Assembly: GCF_019134595.1 (NCBI RefSeq)
Contig: NZ_CP077770.1
Location: 1,260,001 to 1,324,000 of the forward strand
Length of the DNA stretch: 64,000 nucleotides
Direction of reading: 5' to 3'
From: Pseudoalteromonas shioyasakiensis
Lineage (GTDB): Bacteria > Pseudomonadota > Gammaproteobacteria > Enterobacterales > Alteromonadaceae
Part shown: positions 37,573 to 45,936 of the stretch, piece by piece
Numbering within the stretch: the first letter of the stretch is position 1
Layout: each line of letters starts with the position of its first letter
Notes under the pieces: model-generated
The model's database searches: none
Told to the model about the DNA's origin: nothing
Seen by the model: only the letters and a program-made list of their open reading frames with translations
Translations under genes and position numbers: made by a program

Positions 37573-39198
37573 TTAGCTTTGTGTTGAGCAAGCATTAAAG
37601 ATATCTTGCTCTGGGTGATATTCAGTGCTTTGTACATGGGTTAAGCCTAGTAGGGTGTCAAAAATGTTATCGTGCGAAAAAGCATGGTTACGCTGCTGTT
37701 CGATACATTGATTAAAGCGGGTATCGGCGAGTTTATTACTCCAAAACAGCATAGGTACTTGGGTTTGCTCCTTAGGCGCTAACGCATACGGGAAGCCATG
37801 TAAGTACAAACCTTTTTCACCTAGTGATTCACCGTGATCAGAAACATACAGTAGGGCTTTGTCATCCGCCTGACTGTTTTGTAGTAAATTAATAAGTTTA
37901 CTGAGCACTAGGTCGGTATAAGCAATGGTATTATCATAGGTATTGGTAAGTTGCTCACTGCTACAGTTTTGGATATCGCTACGTGGGCAATCAGGCAAAA
38001 ATTTACTGTCTTTTTCTGGATAGCGGCGATAGTAGGTTGGCCCGTGTGAACCAATCATATGTAACACCACTAGTTGGTGTTTCGCATCACTTTTGGCAAG
38101 CTTTGCTGCTAACTCTTCAACCAGTACTTCATCAAAACAATAGCGTCCGTCACAAAGTGGGTTGCTCTTTGTTGGTTCTACTGTTTGTGAGTTTACCCGC
38201 ACACAAACCCCTTTACAGCTGCTATTGTTATCAATCCACGTTACTTCTACACCACTTCGTTGAATGATATCTAGGGCATTTTCTTGGCTTTGCGCGATGC
38301 GCGAATCATAGTGGTTGCGGTCTAAGCGCGAGAACATGCAAGGTACAGAAATAGCCGTTGCGGTGCCACATGAACTAACTTCACTGAAATATTTAACGCC
38401 AAGTTTAGGGGTATATTGATTAGTCGGCTTGTCGTAACCTTGCAGTGAGAAATTTGCTGCACGGGCTGTTTCACCTACCACCATAATCGTTAGTGAACTT
38501 TGTTGCTTAGCTAATAGGTGCGGTGTTTTATCTAAGACTTTAAATGGTAAAGGTGGATAAAAATAATTATCGCGCAGGTACTTATAGCCCGCAGTATAAA
38601 ATGCAAAAGGGGTAATGTAGCTGGTTAATTGGCGATTATTACGCCCTACAGAGGCGTAATCTTTATAAAAAGGAACGGCAATAACAGCTACAGCAATAAA
38701 CGCTGTAACGTTAAGAAGCGCAAAGCTTTTAAGACGAACACGAAAATTTCCGACAATTTTAAAGCGAGAAAACAAGTAAGCAGGCAGTACGCCTAGCACA
38801 GTAATAAAAGCGATAACTTGTAAATTAAGGTATGAAAATGCCTCACCTGAATTTGTCTCTAAGATATTTTGCAGCATGCTTTTATCAAAGATAACACCGT
38901 AATTTAAGGTTGCATAAAACAACAACGATGAAACCACGACGCTTGTTAAAAGCACGGGTTTAACAAAGGTGATTAGCGATAACCAACTTAACACCATTGC
39001 CGTCAGTGCTAATAAGAAAAACGGTACGCTTGCTATAAATAACCAATTGACATGTTCAGGTTTGCTGGCTGCTTCAAGCATGTTAAATAAAAACAGGCCA
39101 TTAAATGCAATAACCAAGTACAACGACACCAGCCAGACAAATTGGCTGTAGCTAACGTGCCATTTTTTAGTAAGGAGTTGTTTAATTTGCATGCTCAT
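37573..39198 (-). CDS. eptA: Lipid A phosphoethanolamine transferase (EptA family)
   Basis: EptA moves phosphoethanolamine from phosphatidylethanolamine to lipid A, lowering surface charge and polymyxin binding. From ATG 39198 it has 541 residues: five N-terminal membrane helices and a periplasmic alkaline-phosphatase-fold domain. The nucleophile Thr is in SCGTATAISVPCMFS. Zinc ligands are in VVGETARA and YVSDHGESLGEKGLYLHG. Three cysteine pairs typical of the family are present (SCG..PCM, SCKGVC, CDGRYC, PDCPR..QNC). GAGGA lies six bases before ATG 39198; an ATG at 39204 abuts it. CTTAAG boxes lie upstream of the operon. Confidence 0.93.
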   Translation of the reverse strand: MSMQIKQLLTKKWHVSYSQFVWLVSLYLVIAFNGLFLFNMLEAASKPEHVNWLFIASVPFFLLALTAMVLSWLSLITFVKPVLLTSVVVSSLLFYATLNYGVIFDKSMLQNILETNSGEAFSYLNLQVIAFITVLGVLPAYLFSRFKIVGNFRVRLKSFALLNVTAFIAVAVIAVPFYKDYASVGRNNRQLTSYITPFAFYTAGYKYLRDNYFYPPLPFKVLDKTPHLLAKQQSSLTIMVVGETARAANFSLQGYDKPTNQYTPKLGVKYFSEVSSCGTATAISVPCMFSRLDRNHYDSRIAQSQENALDIIQRSGVEVTWIDNNSSCKGVCVRVNSQTVEPTKSNPLCDGRYCFDEVLVEELAAKLAKSDAKHQLVVLHMIGSHGPTYYRRYPEKDSKFLPDCPRSDIQNCSSEQLTNTYDNTIAYTDLVLSKLINLLQNSQADDKALLYVSDHGESLGEKGLYLHGFPYALAPKEQTQVPMLFWSNKLADTRFNQCIEQQRNHAFSHDNIFDTLLGLTHVQSTEYHPEQDIFNACSTQS

Positions 39199-39213
39199 AA
39201 TCATTCCTCATCG

Positions 39214-41157
39214 CTACGATTTATTTGGTAAGCGATACAACTGTTCGGTATAAGCTAAATTGCTAAATAAGACGTGTGCTAAGGCTTTTTTGGCAAGTTC
39301 AACGCTGCTATCTGTGTTATCGATGGCAACTTGCGTTTTACTTGTAGGGTCATAGCGCCAATAGCTCACTTTTTGGTTTGGCATCAGGATCACGGCTTCA
39401 CCATTTTCTACGTAAGCAAAGTTGTCGTAGTACTGCATCATGGCGCGTTCAACAGGGTATTGTTGGGTTAAATCATAACCAAGCATGGGGGTTGCTTGCT
39501 CAACACCTAATAACGACAACAAAGTAACAGGTAAATCAATTTGGCTGACTAAGCGTGTATCGCGCTTTGCATCCATATCACTATTTAGGATCACAGCAGG
39601 GATGTGGAAAGATTTAAGCGGCACAGGCTCAGAACCAAACACGCGCACATCATGATCTGCAACCACTAAAAAGACGGTGTCTTGCCAGTAATCTTGCGTT
39701 TTTGCCTTTGCGATGAATTTACCAAGAGCATAATCAGCATATTTGATTGCTAGATCACGTTTGTAGTTTTCTGGGTCGTGGCCTTCAGGCAGTGTTACTT
39801 TACCTTCTGGAATATCGAATGGGTCGTGGTTACTTGAGGTAAACACAAGGCTGAAAAATGGTTTGCCTGATTTATTTAGCTCACTTAGCTCTATATCAGC
39901 TTGATTGAACAAGTCTTCGTCGCTTGCTCCCCATGACGAAATAAACTCAGGGTTTTGCATGTCATTAATATCTACAATATCGCTAAAGCCATTCCCTAAG
40001 AAAAAGCTTTTCATATTATCGAAATGACTTTCACCGCCATAAATAAACTGGGTGGTATAGCCTGTGCGGGTTAATACGTCAGCAAGTGAGAAAAAGTTAC
40101 GCTGAGATTTAGAAAGTTTGACCACCGAGCGCGAAGGTGATGGGGTAAACCCAGTTGTTACCGCTTCGATACCGCGCACTGAGCGTGTGCCAGTGGCATA
40201 TAAGTTATCAAACCCCCAGCCTTGTTGATAAAGCTTATCTAGTTCAGGAGTCACACCAATGCCACCTAGTTCACCAACAAAGCGTGCGCCTAAGCTTTCT
40301 TCTAAAATGATCACTAAATTCTTTTGTTTGCCTGTGTTAAATGGTGTGTTGTTGGCAAGAGTAGGAATACTCTCAGTGATAAACTGCTGTTTATAGGCTG
40401 CTTGCTTTACAGTTTGTAAAATCTCATCACGTGGCATGGTACCGTATAAACTACTGGCATTTTTTTCATTGCTCATATTCTTAATAGCAAATGCAACACT
40501 GTAAGTTGAATTAAGGGCTAAGGAGTTAATCAGTGAGTCACTTGAAAAGTATACTAATGCAGGGTTTAACGGGCGATGGCTGACAGTGCCTCTTGCGCTA
40601 ATTAAGCAAACTAATAAAGTCGTAACGAGTATCACCACTTGGCTAACCGTTTTAGCATTTTGCTGCTTGCTAAATGCTGCACTTATAAAACGATACGCAA
40701 ACACACAACTAAGCGTTGCAATAATTAGGGTGCTTATCATGGCAAATAGGTGGCCATGTAATAGCATAGAAAAGACTTCTTGAGGGTAGTCTAGGTATTC
40801 GACAAATAAACGATTTGGTCGTACATCGTACTGGGTAATAAACGCGGGAGTCGAAGCCTCAACAACCACGATTAAAGTCACAACTATGCAGCTATAAAGA
40901 GTAAAAACATGCTGAAAAAAAGCAGTTTTTCTGCGCAAAAGCACATGAGCGAGTAACATTAAAACAGCCAAGGCTGACAAGTAGCCTAAGCTGCTTAAGT
41001 CAACTCTTAAGCCGCCCAATAAAACGGCTAGGCTATCGCCATCAGCTAACCTTTGGTGTTGCCATACTAGCAAGGCAATTCTCGACAGTATAAATACTGA
41101 CATTAAAATTAATGAAAAACGGAACAAAGGTTTTAAAACAGAAAGTTTTGTTGTCAT
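39214..41157 (-). CDS. LTA synthase-like sulfatase family membrane protein
   Basis: The 647-residue protein has five N-terminal membrane helices (to about residue 200) and a periplasmic alkaline-phosphatase/sulfatase domain. NLVIILEESLGARF is the first metal site, GTRSVRGIEA holds the likely Thr nucleophile, and FLVVADHDVRVFG and the following FHIPAVI complete the metal site. This is the LTA synthase/MdoB-type phosphoglycerol or phosphoethanolamine transferase group; the acceptor is unknown. It is the first gene of the run sulfatase-eptA-dgkA (15-base gap to eptA), divergent from the two-component genes. Confidence 0.87.
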   Translation of the reverse strand: MTTKLSVLKPLFRFSLILMSVFILSRIALLVWQHQRLADGDSLAVLLGGLRVDLSSLGYLSALAVLMLLAHVLLRRKTAFFQHVFTLYSCIVVTLIVVVEASTPAFITQYDVRPNRLFVEYLDYPQEVFSMLLHGHLFAMISTLIIATLSCVFAYRFISAAFSKQQNAKTVSQVVILVTTLLVCLISARGTVSHRPLNPALVYFSSDSLINSLALNSTYSVAFAIKNMSNEKNASSLYGTMPRDEILQTVKQAAYKQQFITESIPTLANNTPFNTGKQKNLVIILEESLGARFVGELGGIGVTPELDKLYQQGWGFDNLYATGTRSVRGIEAVTTGFTPSPSRSVVKLSKSQRNFFSLADVLTRTGYTTQFIYGGESHFDNMKSFFLGNGFSDIVDINDMQNPEFISSWGASDEDLFNQADIELSELNKSGKPFFSLVFTSSNHDPFDIPEGKVTLPEGHDPENYKRDLAIKYADYALGKFIAKAKTQDYWQDTVFLVVADHDVRVFGSEPVPLKSFHIPAVILNSDMDAKRDTRLVSQIDLPVTLLSLLGVEQATPMLGYDLTQQYPVERAMMQYYDNFAYVENGEAVILMPNQKVSYWRYDPTSKTQVAIDNTDSSVELAKKALAHVLFSNLAYTEQLYRLPNKS

Positions 41158-41203
41158 AGTCGTACTTACTTAATCGAAACTACGGCAATACTAGGAGTCG
41201 AAA

Positions 41204-41231
41204 CTTAAGAAATCCTTATGGTAATCTTAAT
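41204..41231 (-). promoter_or_regulatory. PmrA-type box cluster proximal to the sulfatase-eptA-dgkA operon
   Basis: Three hexamers CTTAAG, CTTATG and CTTAAT stand at exact 11-base steps (41204, 41215, 41226) with five-base spacers. Known PmrA/BasR boxes are YTTAAT-N5-YTTAAT direct repeats, so this fits a binding array of an OmpR-family regulator. Confidence 0.72.
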
Positions 41232-41250
41232 ATTTTCTAAACTAGAAAAA

Positions 41251-41278
41251 CTTCAGTAAATCTTAAGTGAATCTTAAG
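41251..41278 (+). promoter_or_regulatory. PmrA-type box cluster proximal to the two-component genes
   Basis: Three hexamers CTTCAG, CTTAAG and CTTAAG again stand at exact 11-base steps (41251, 41262, 41273). They lie 55-82 bases before the response regulator start, a suitable place for autoregulation. The cluster is not in phase with the first one, so each probably serves its own promoter. Confidence 0.72.
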
Positions 41279-41332
41279 ATTCAAAGCGTAAGCTGATGAC
41301 GCTAAAGCGGTTTTTATCTAAATGAGTAACAT

Positions 41333-42007
41333 ATGAAATTGTTGATTATAGAAGATTCGGTGTCATTAAGACGTAGTCTACGAATTGGTCTTGAGAACCT
41401 AGGTTTTACTATTGATGAAACCGGCGATGGCGCTGAAGGTTTGAGTATGGCAATGACAGGTGAGTACGAATTAATCATACTCGACATTATGTTGCCCAGT
41501 ATTGATGGCATTACGTTATTACAAACCATAAGAGCAAAGCAGCTCGACGTTCGTGTGCTTATTTTATCTGCCAAGCAAGAACCAGAAGACAGAGTGAAAG
41601 GGCTACTCACCGGGGCGGATGATTACCTGACCAAACCATTTTCGTTTGATGAGCTGCATGCACGGTTATTAAATTTAATGCGTCGCGGCGGCCTGAAAAC
41701 AATCAGTGATGTGATCCGCATTGATAACTTGGCTTTAAATTTACAATTAAAACTTTTGCAAGTTAACGACACCGTTATCGATTTAACCCCTAACGAATAT
41801 AAAATAGTTGAGTGCTTGTTTAGTAATCAAAACAAAGTGATCACAGCTGAAAAGTTAAGTACCTATATTGCTGGGCAATATGACTTAGTTTCGAAAAACT
41901 CCATTGAAGCACATTTATCATCGGCGCGTAAAAAGGTGAGGGCAGCAGGTGGCGAGTTACCTATTCAAACTAAGCGTGGTTTTGGTTATATCATTCAAGG
42001 AAAATAA
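41333..42007 (+). CDS. OmpR/PhoB-type response regulator, PmrA-like
   Basis: The 224-residue protein has a receiver domain with phospho-acceptor Asp51 (ELIILDIMLPS), the acidic pair ED at 7-8 and Lys in LTKPFS. A C-terminal winged helix (residues about 128-222) ends TKRGFGYIIQG. It is probably the PmrA/BasR equivalent, judged from the divergent eptA operon and the 11-bp-phased boxes between them. The gene overlaps the kinase start by one base (TAATG). Confidence 0.9.
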   Translation: MKLLIIEDSVSLRRSLRIGLENLGFTIDETGDGAEGLSMAMTGEYELIILDIMLPSIDGITLLQTIRAKQLDVRVLILSAKQEPEDRVKGLLTGADDYLTKPFSFDELHARLLNLMRRGGLKTISDVIRIDNLALNLQLKLLQVNDTVIDLTPNEYKIVECLFSNQNKVITAEKLSTYIAGQYDLVSKNSIEAHLSSARKKVRAAGGELPIQTKRGFGYIIQGK

Positions 42008-43416
42008 TGAAATCAATTCGCAGTAAGTTAGTAACCACATTATCGATTACTATAACTGGGCTAGTGCTGAGTATTTTAGTTGCTACCGATATCGCCGTTG
42101 ATAGTTGGATTGATAACGAATTTAATCGTGGTTTGAAATCAAAAGCCGGCATGCTTATGTCATTGATTGATATTGACGAAGAAGAAATTGATTTTGATTT
42201 TTCAGGGCAATTCATGCCTGAGTTTTCAGGCAGTACAGAAACTGAGTATTTTCAAATTTGGTCGCAGTCTGGGGTTTTTGCGCGTTCAGAAAGCTTGCAT
42301 CTTTTCTCACAAAAGAATCTACCTCTAGAGAAAATAAAGCTTGGCGAGACAAAAATCATCAATACTGAGTTACCTGATGGTCGCAATGGCCGGGTTATTT
42401 ATACTCGCTTTATACCGCCTTTAGACCTAGACGATGATGAAGACTTTATTGAGGGCGTTAACACCTCTTTGCAACAACCCATAACCTTAGCTTATGCGGC
42501 TTCATCAGAAGAAGTTGACTTTGTTTTATGGCTCATCGACGTTATTTTTGTTGTTTCTACTGTGTCAGTAATCGTATTTATTCGTCTATTTGTGCGTAAA
42601 TCGGTCGACAGCTCTTTAGCGCCGCTGAATAAACTAAACCGGGATATTAGCCGGCTCAGTATCGCCGATAAAAATGCCGTGATAACAATAAAAGAGCCTG
42701 TTAAAGAGCTGCAAACCATTGTTGATAGCTTAAATGCCTTTATCCAGGAAAACCGCCAGCTTTATTTTCGCGAAAAACGCTTAACCTCAGATATTGCCCA
42801 TGAATTAAAAACGCCGATTGCTGAGCTAATCAACATGGCTGAAGTGGCCATTCGGTTTCCAAATGAAAAAGAGTTTGAGGCAGACTTTAAACCCGAAGTG
42901 CTAAAAATCAGCCAGCGTTTAAAGAGCATTGTGTCGAACTTATTATTACTGCATAAGTACAGTGATGAAGCACTCCCAAAGCAAGATGCATGCGATTTAA
43001 ATCAGGTTATTTTACGTACCTTAGAAAAACATGATTTAGAGCGAATTAAGTTTGAGTTTCAAGATGATATTCCTGCCATTGTCAGTAATTTATTTGCCCT
43101 TGAATCAATCATCACCAACCTTGTAAATAACGCAAAGCAATATAGCCCCGACAAGAGTGATGTAACTATAAGCACGCTACTGACGAAAGAGGATAAGCTG
43201 CAATTCTCTGTTACAAATGAATTAAAAGTACCTTTAACAGAAGACGATTTGAGCCAGTTATTTGATCCACTCTGGCAAAAAGACAGTGCCAGAACCTCTA
43301 ATGATAACTTTGGGTTAGGCTTATCTATTGCCAAAGCGTTAAGTAAAGCAATTGATGCTGAACTTCAGGTGTCGTTAAGTGGGCAAAACATAACCTTTAG
43401 TTTGATTATTTCTTAA
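42007..43416 (+). CDS. Sensor histidine kinase, PmrB-like partner
   Basis: This 469-residue kinase has two membrane helices (about 12-32 and 175-198) and an acidic periplasmic loop (with DIDEEEIDFDF and LDLDDDEDF). A HAMP-like linker follows, then HisKA with phospho-acceptor His265 (SDIAHELKTPIAEL) and an HATPase domain with LVNNAKQYSP and GLGLSIAKALS. The acid-rich periplasmic loop would suit sensing of cations or cationic peptides, as in PmrB (inference). It is coupled to the regulator gene. Confidence 0.9.
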   Translation: MKSIRSKLVTTLSITITGLVLSILVATDIAVDSWIDNEFNRGLKSKAGMLMSLIDIDEEEIDFDFSGQFMPEFSGSTETEYFQIWSQSGVFARSESLHLFSQKNLPLEKIKLGETKIINTELPDGRNGRVIYTRFIPPLDLDDDEDFIEGVNTSLQQPITLAYAASSEEVDFVLWLIDVIFVVSTVSVIVFIRLFVRKSVDSSLAPLNKLNRDISRLSIADKNAVITIKEPVKELQTIVDSLNAFIQENRQLYFREKRLTSDIAHELKTPIAELINMAEVAIRFPNEKEFEADFKPEVLKISQRLKSIVSNLLLLHKYSDEALPKQDACDLNQVILRTLEKHDLERIKFEFQDDIPAIVSNLFALESIITNLVNNAKQYSPDKSDVTISTLLTKEDKLQFSVTNELKVPLTEDDLSQLFDPLWQKDSARTSNDNFGLGLSIAKALSKAIDAELQVSLSGQNITFSLIIS

Positions 43417-43491
43417 GGCTTTGCAGGCGTTTAATATGTGTGCAACACTGAGGTTATCAAAAAGAAATTAATAACAATAAGGAACAACACG

Positions 43492-43680
43492 ATGGGAAAA
43501 ATTATAGGTATTGCTTTAATCGTTATTGGTGTGGCGCTAGCTGTATGGGGATATAACGTTTATGACTCTGCAAGTGCGCAAATTAGCCGCACGTTTAGTG
43601 GTGACACACCAATTGAAGCTTGGCTCGGTATGGTCGGGGGCGCAATTTGCGCAATTGTGGGTATTTTAAAAGTTAAATAA
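43492..43680 (+). CDS. DUF3185-like small membrane protein
   Basis: The 62-residue protein has two hydrophobic helices (residues 3-22, KIIGIALIVIGVALAVWGY, and about 44-60) joined by a polar loop with SAQISRTFSGDTPIEAW. The layout and sequence match the small DUF3185 membrane family, which is of unknown function. The start ATG 43492 has AAGGA eight bases upstream. It stands between the kinase gene and the SOS-boxed nuclease gene. Confidence 0.8.
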   Translation: MGKIIGIALIVIGVALAVWGYNVYDSASAQISRTFSGDTPIEAWLGMVGGAICAIVGILKVK

Positions 43681-43689
43681 CCGCAAACA

Positions 43690-43734
43690 TTGAAATCAAT
43701 TAGCTAATACCTGATACTGTATTTATATACAGTG
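43690..43734 (+). promoter_or_regulatory. SOS (LexA) box over the promoter of the FAN1-like nuclease gene
   Basis: CTGTATTTATATACAG at 43717-43732 fits CTGT-N8-ACAG exactly. Over 20 bases (43715-43734) it matches the E. coli consensus at 18 positions. A -35 TTGAAA (43690-43695) and a -10 GATACT (43713-43718) with a 17-base spacer place the box over the -10 and start site, the normal position for repression. The coding start is 14 bases beyond the box. Confidence 0.88.
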
Positions 43735-43746
43735 TCGGGTTTGGCT

Positions 43747-45921
43747 ATGAAAACACAACTACCAGCAAAATATTATTTAAGTCATTTCTTTGAGCTTGCT
43801 GAATTTATTCAATCTCAGTGCAGGCATCTGCTTTTAGCAGAGCAGCAGCAATTTCTTGAAAAACTCCTTCAGCTTGATGAGCAAAGCTTATGTACTTTAC
43901 TGCGAGTTTATTCTCGTAAGCCAAAAATCGTCGCGCTGTCATCATTAAATTATGAAGAGATCCCCAATCTGCACGGTGCTATTTTTAAGCTAAAACAGCA
44001 AGGGCTGGTGGCACATCCTAGCAGCGACGAATTAGATCTATTGCTTGAGCATTTAACCAAACCAACCCTGTTAACCTTATTAGCAAATGATGAGTTAATG
44101 GCCATTCAACCTGATTACAAAAAGTCAGCCAGTAAACAGAGTTTAACCCAACTGTGTAAAGAGCATATTGATCGCAACCACAGTGAATTAGAGGCGTTGT
44201 TTAGTCAGTTCGTGGTCAATAGCCGTAGCCAGTATTATGAATACTTTGAGTTTTTACATAGCGGCCGACTAAGTGGCGGTGATATCAATCATCAAAATCG
44301 TTTTGTGATGCGTGATTTGGGAATTGCAAAAGTACGTGGTGATGTTAGTGAGAGCATATCGCGTTTTCAAACACTAGCCGAAGCACAAACGCATTATCAA
44401 TTAAATAAGCTGCGAATGCAGTTCAAAGAAAGCGAGTCAGAATCACAGTATCAGAACTTAGCCCAAGCGCTTTTAGCTATTAGCTCTGAAGATGAGTTAG
44501 CCCAGAGTATCAAAAACAAGTTACTGATCCGCTTATATAAGCAGCTTAAAGAGCATGACCTAGCATTTGCATTTGAGTTACTTGAGCACTGTGAAGGCAG
44601 CAGTGAAGCGCAAGAGCTGGCAATTCGCCAGCGTTACAAACAAGGTGATAAAAGCTGGGTTGAACAAAAGCTTGAGCAAGTTATTCAAGACCCACTTGAT
44701 GATGGCATTTTGTATTTTGCAGAGGACTTTTTACAGCGTAAATATAACAAGCAACAACGCTCACGTTTAACACAAATGCTCATTGATACAGAGCATCAAT
44801 TAGAGGTTGATGACATTTATCGTGGCGATGTCGAGCAAGGAGTGTGTGAGTACTATCAACAGCTTGGCAATACGGTATTTTTTACCGAGAATAATCTTTG
44901 GTTGAGCTTCTTTACCTTAACGTTTTGGCAAGAACTCTTTATAGAGACCCCGCACCCGCCGTGTAATGAATTTGATCTTTATCCAAAGGTATTGCTGGCT
45001 GATTGTTTTCACACAGTGCAACAAACACAAATTGAGCAAAAGCTTGCAAAATTCACTAGTAATGAAGCCTTATATAAATATGTTTGCAAAAACGTAGGGC
45101 AGTTTTATGAAGCGCCTAACGCTGTGTTTGTGTGGCACAGCGATATGTTAGAGCCGCTAGAGGTATTAATAAAATACAGCCCGCTTACAAATTTAAAAGC
45201 GCATTTATTGCAAATGACAAAAACCTTTAAGCAGCTCAAAGATGGCTACCCAGACTTGATGGTGCTAAAGGGGGATAAGCTTACCTTTGAGGAAGTGAAA
45301 GCTCCTGGCGACAAATTAAGACGCAACCAACTTGTCAGTATTGAGGTGTTAAAACAACATGGCTTTGCAGTAAATATCGTTGCGGTAAATTGGTTTAATG
45401 ATCCAAATCGAATTTACAGTGTGGTGGATATAGAAACCACCGGCGGCGTACAAGGTAATAATAAAATTACCGAAATAGCCGTTGTGCAGTTACAAGCGGG
45501 TGAAGTAATCAATCAATGGGCGAGTTTAATCAATCCTGAGCGCAGTATTCCTGCTTTTATCACCAAGTTAACGGGGATAAACGCCGCTATGGTTCGTGAT
45601 GCGCCACGCTTTGAAGAGGTTGCTGATACACTGCGCTCACTATTAAAAGGCAGCGTATTTGTTGCCCATAATGTGAATTTTGATTACGGCTTTATTCGCA
45701 AAGAATACGCTGCACTTGGGCAAGGCTTTAAAATGCCAAAGCTATGTACCGTAGTTGAATCACGTAAGGCATTTCCAAAGCTTAAGTCTTATTCGCTCGG
45801 TAACTTAGCCGCACATTTTGAATTGAATTTAACGAATCACCATAGAGCGTTAGCCGATGCAACTGCCACTGCAGAGCTGTTAAATCTGATTCAACAAACA
45901 CAATCAAAAAAGGCGAGTTAA
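43747..45921 (+). CDS. FAN1-like VRR-NUC nuclease fused to a DnaQ-type DEDDh exonuclease
   Basis: The 724-residue protein combines three parts. The N-terminal ~490 residues are helical and resemble the DNA-binding and TPR-like regions of FAN1 (HFFELAEFIQ, LLRVYSRKP, DLGIAKVRGD). A VRR-NUC domain follows (GYPDLMVL near 500, then FEEVKAPGDKLRRNQ near 513-527, the PD-ExK type with Gln). The C-terminal part is a DEDDh 3'-5' exonuclease with Asp561 and Glu563 (VVDIETTGG), Asp646 (HNVNFDYGF), His699 and Asp704 (HHRALADATA). The expected role is structure-specific incision plus trimming in crosslink repair. The start ATG 43747 is chosen after the LexA box, and its ribosome site is weak. Confidence 0.9.
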   Translation: MKTQLPAKYYLSHFFELAEFIQSQCRHLLLAEQQQFLEKLLQLDEQSLCTLLRVYSRKPKIVALSSLNYEEIPNLHGAIFKLKQQGLVAHPSSDELDLLLEHLTKPTLLTLLANDELMAIQPDYKKSASKQSLTQLCKEHIDRNHSELEALFSQFVVNSRSQYYEYFEFLHSGRLSGGDINHQNRFVMRDLGIAKVRGDVSESISRFQTLAEAQTHYQLNKLRMQFKESESESQYQNLAQALLAISSEDELAQSIKNKLLIRLYKQLKEHDLAFAFELLEHCEGSSEAQELAIRQRYKQGDKSWVEQKLEQVIQDPLDDGILYFAEDFLQRKYNKQQRSRLTQMLIDTEHQLEVDDIYRGDVEQGVCEYYQQLGNTVFFTENNLWLSFFTLTFWQELFIETPHPPCNEFDLYPKVLLADCFHTVQQTQIEQKLAKFTSNEALYKYVCKNVGQFYEAPNAVFVWHSDMLEPLEVLIKYSPLTNLKAHLLQMTKTFKQLKDGYPDLMVLKGDKLTFEEVKAPGDKLRRNQLVSIEVLKQHGFAVNIVAVNWFNDPNRIYSVVDIETTGGVQGNNKITEIAVVQLQAGEVINQWASLINPERSIPAFITKLTGINAAMVRDAPRFEEVADTLRSLLKGSVFVAHNVNFDYGFIRKEYAALGQGFKMPKLCTVVESRKAFPKLKSYSLGNLAAHFELNLTNHHRALADATATAELLNLIQQTQSKKAS

Positions 45922-45931
45922 ACTCGCCTTT
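45909..45931. terminator. Bidirectional terminator between the nuclease gene and mscS
   Basis: AAAGGCGAG / CTCGCCTTT with loop TTAAA; the loop contains part of the nuclease gene stop codon. It serves both convergent genes. Confidence 0.85.
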
Positions 45932-45936
45932 AAGTG

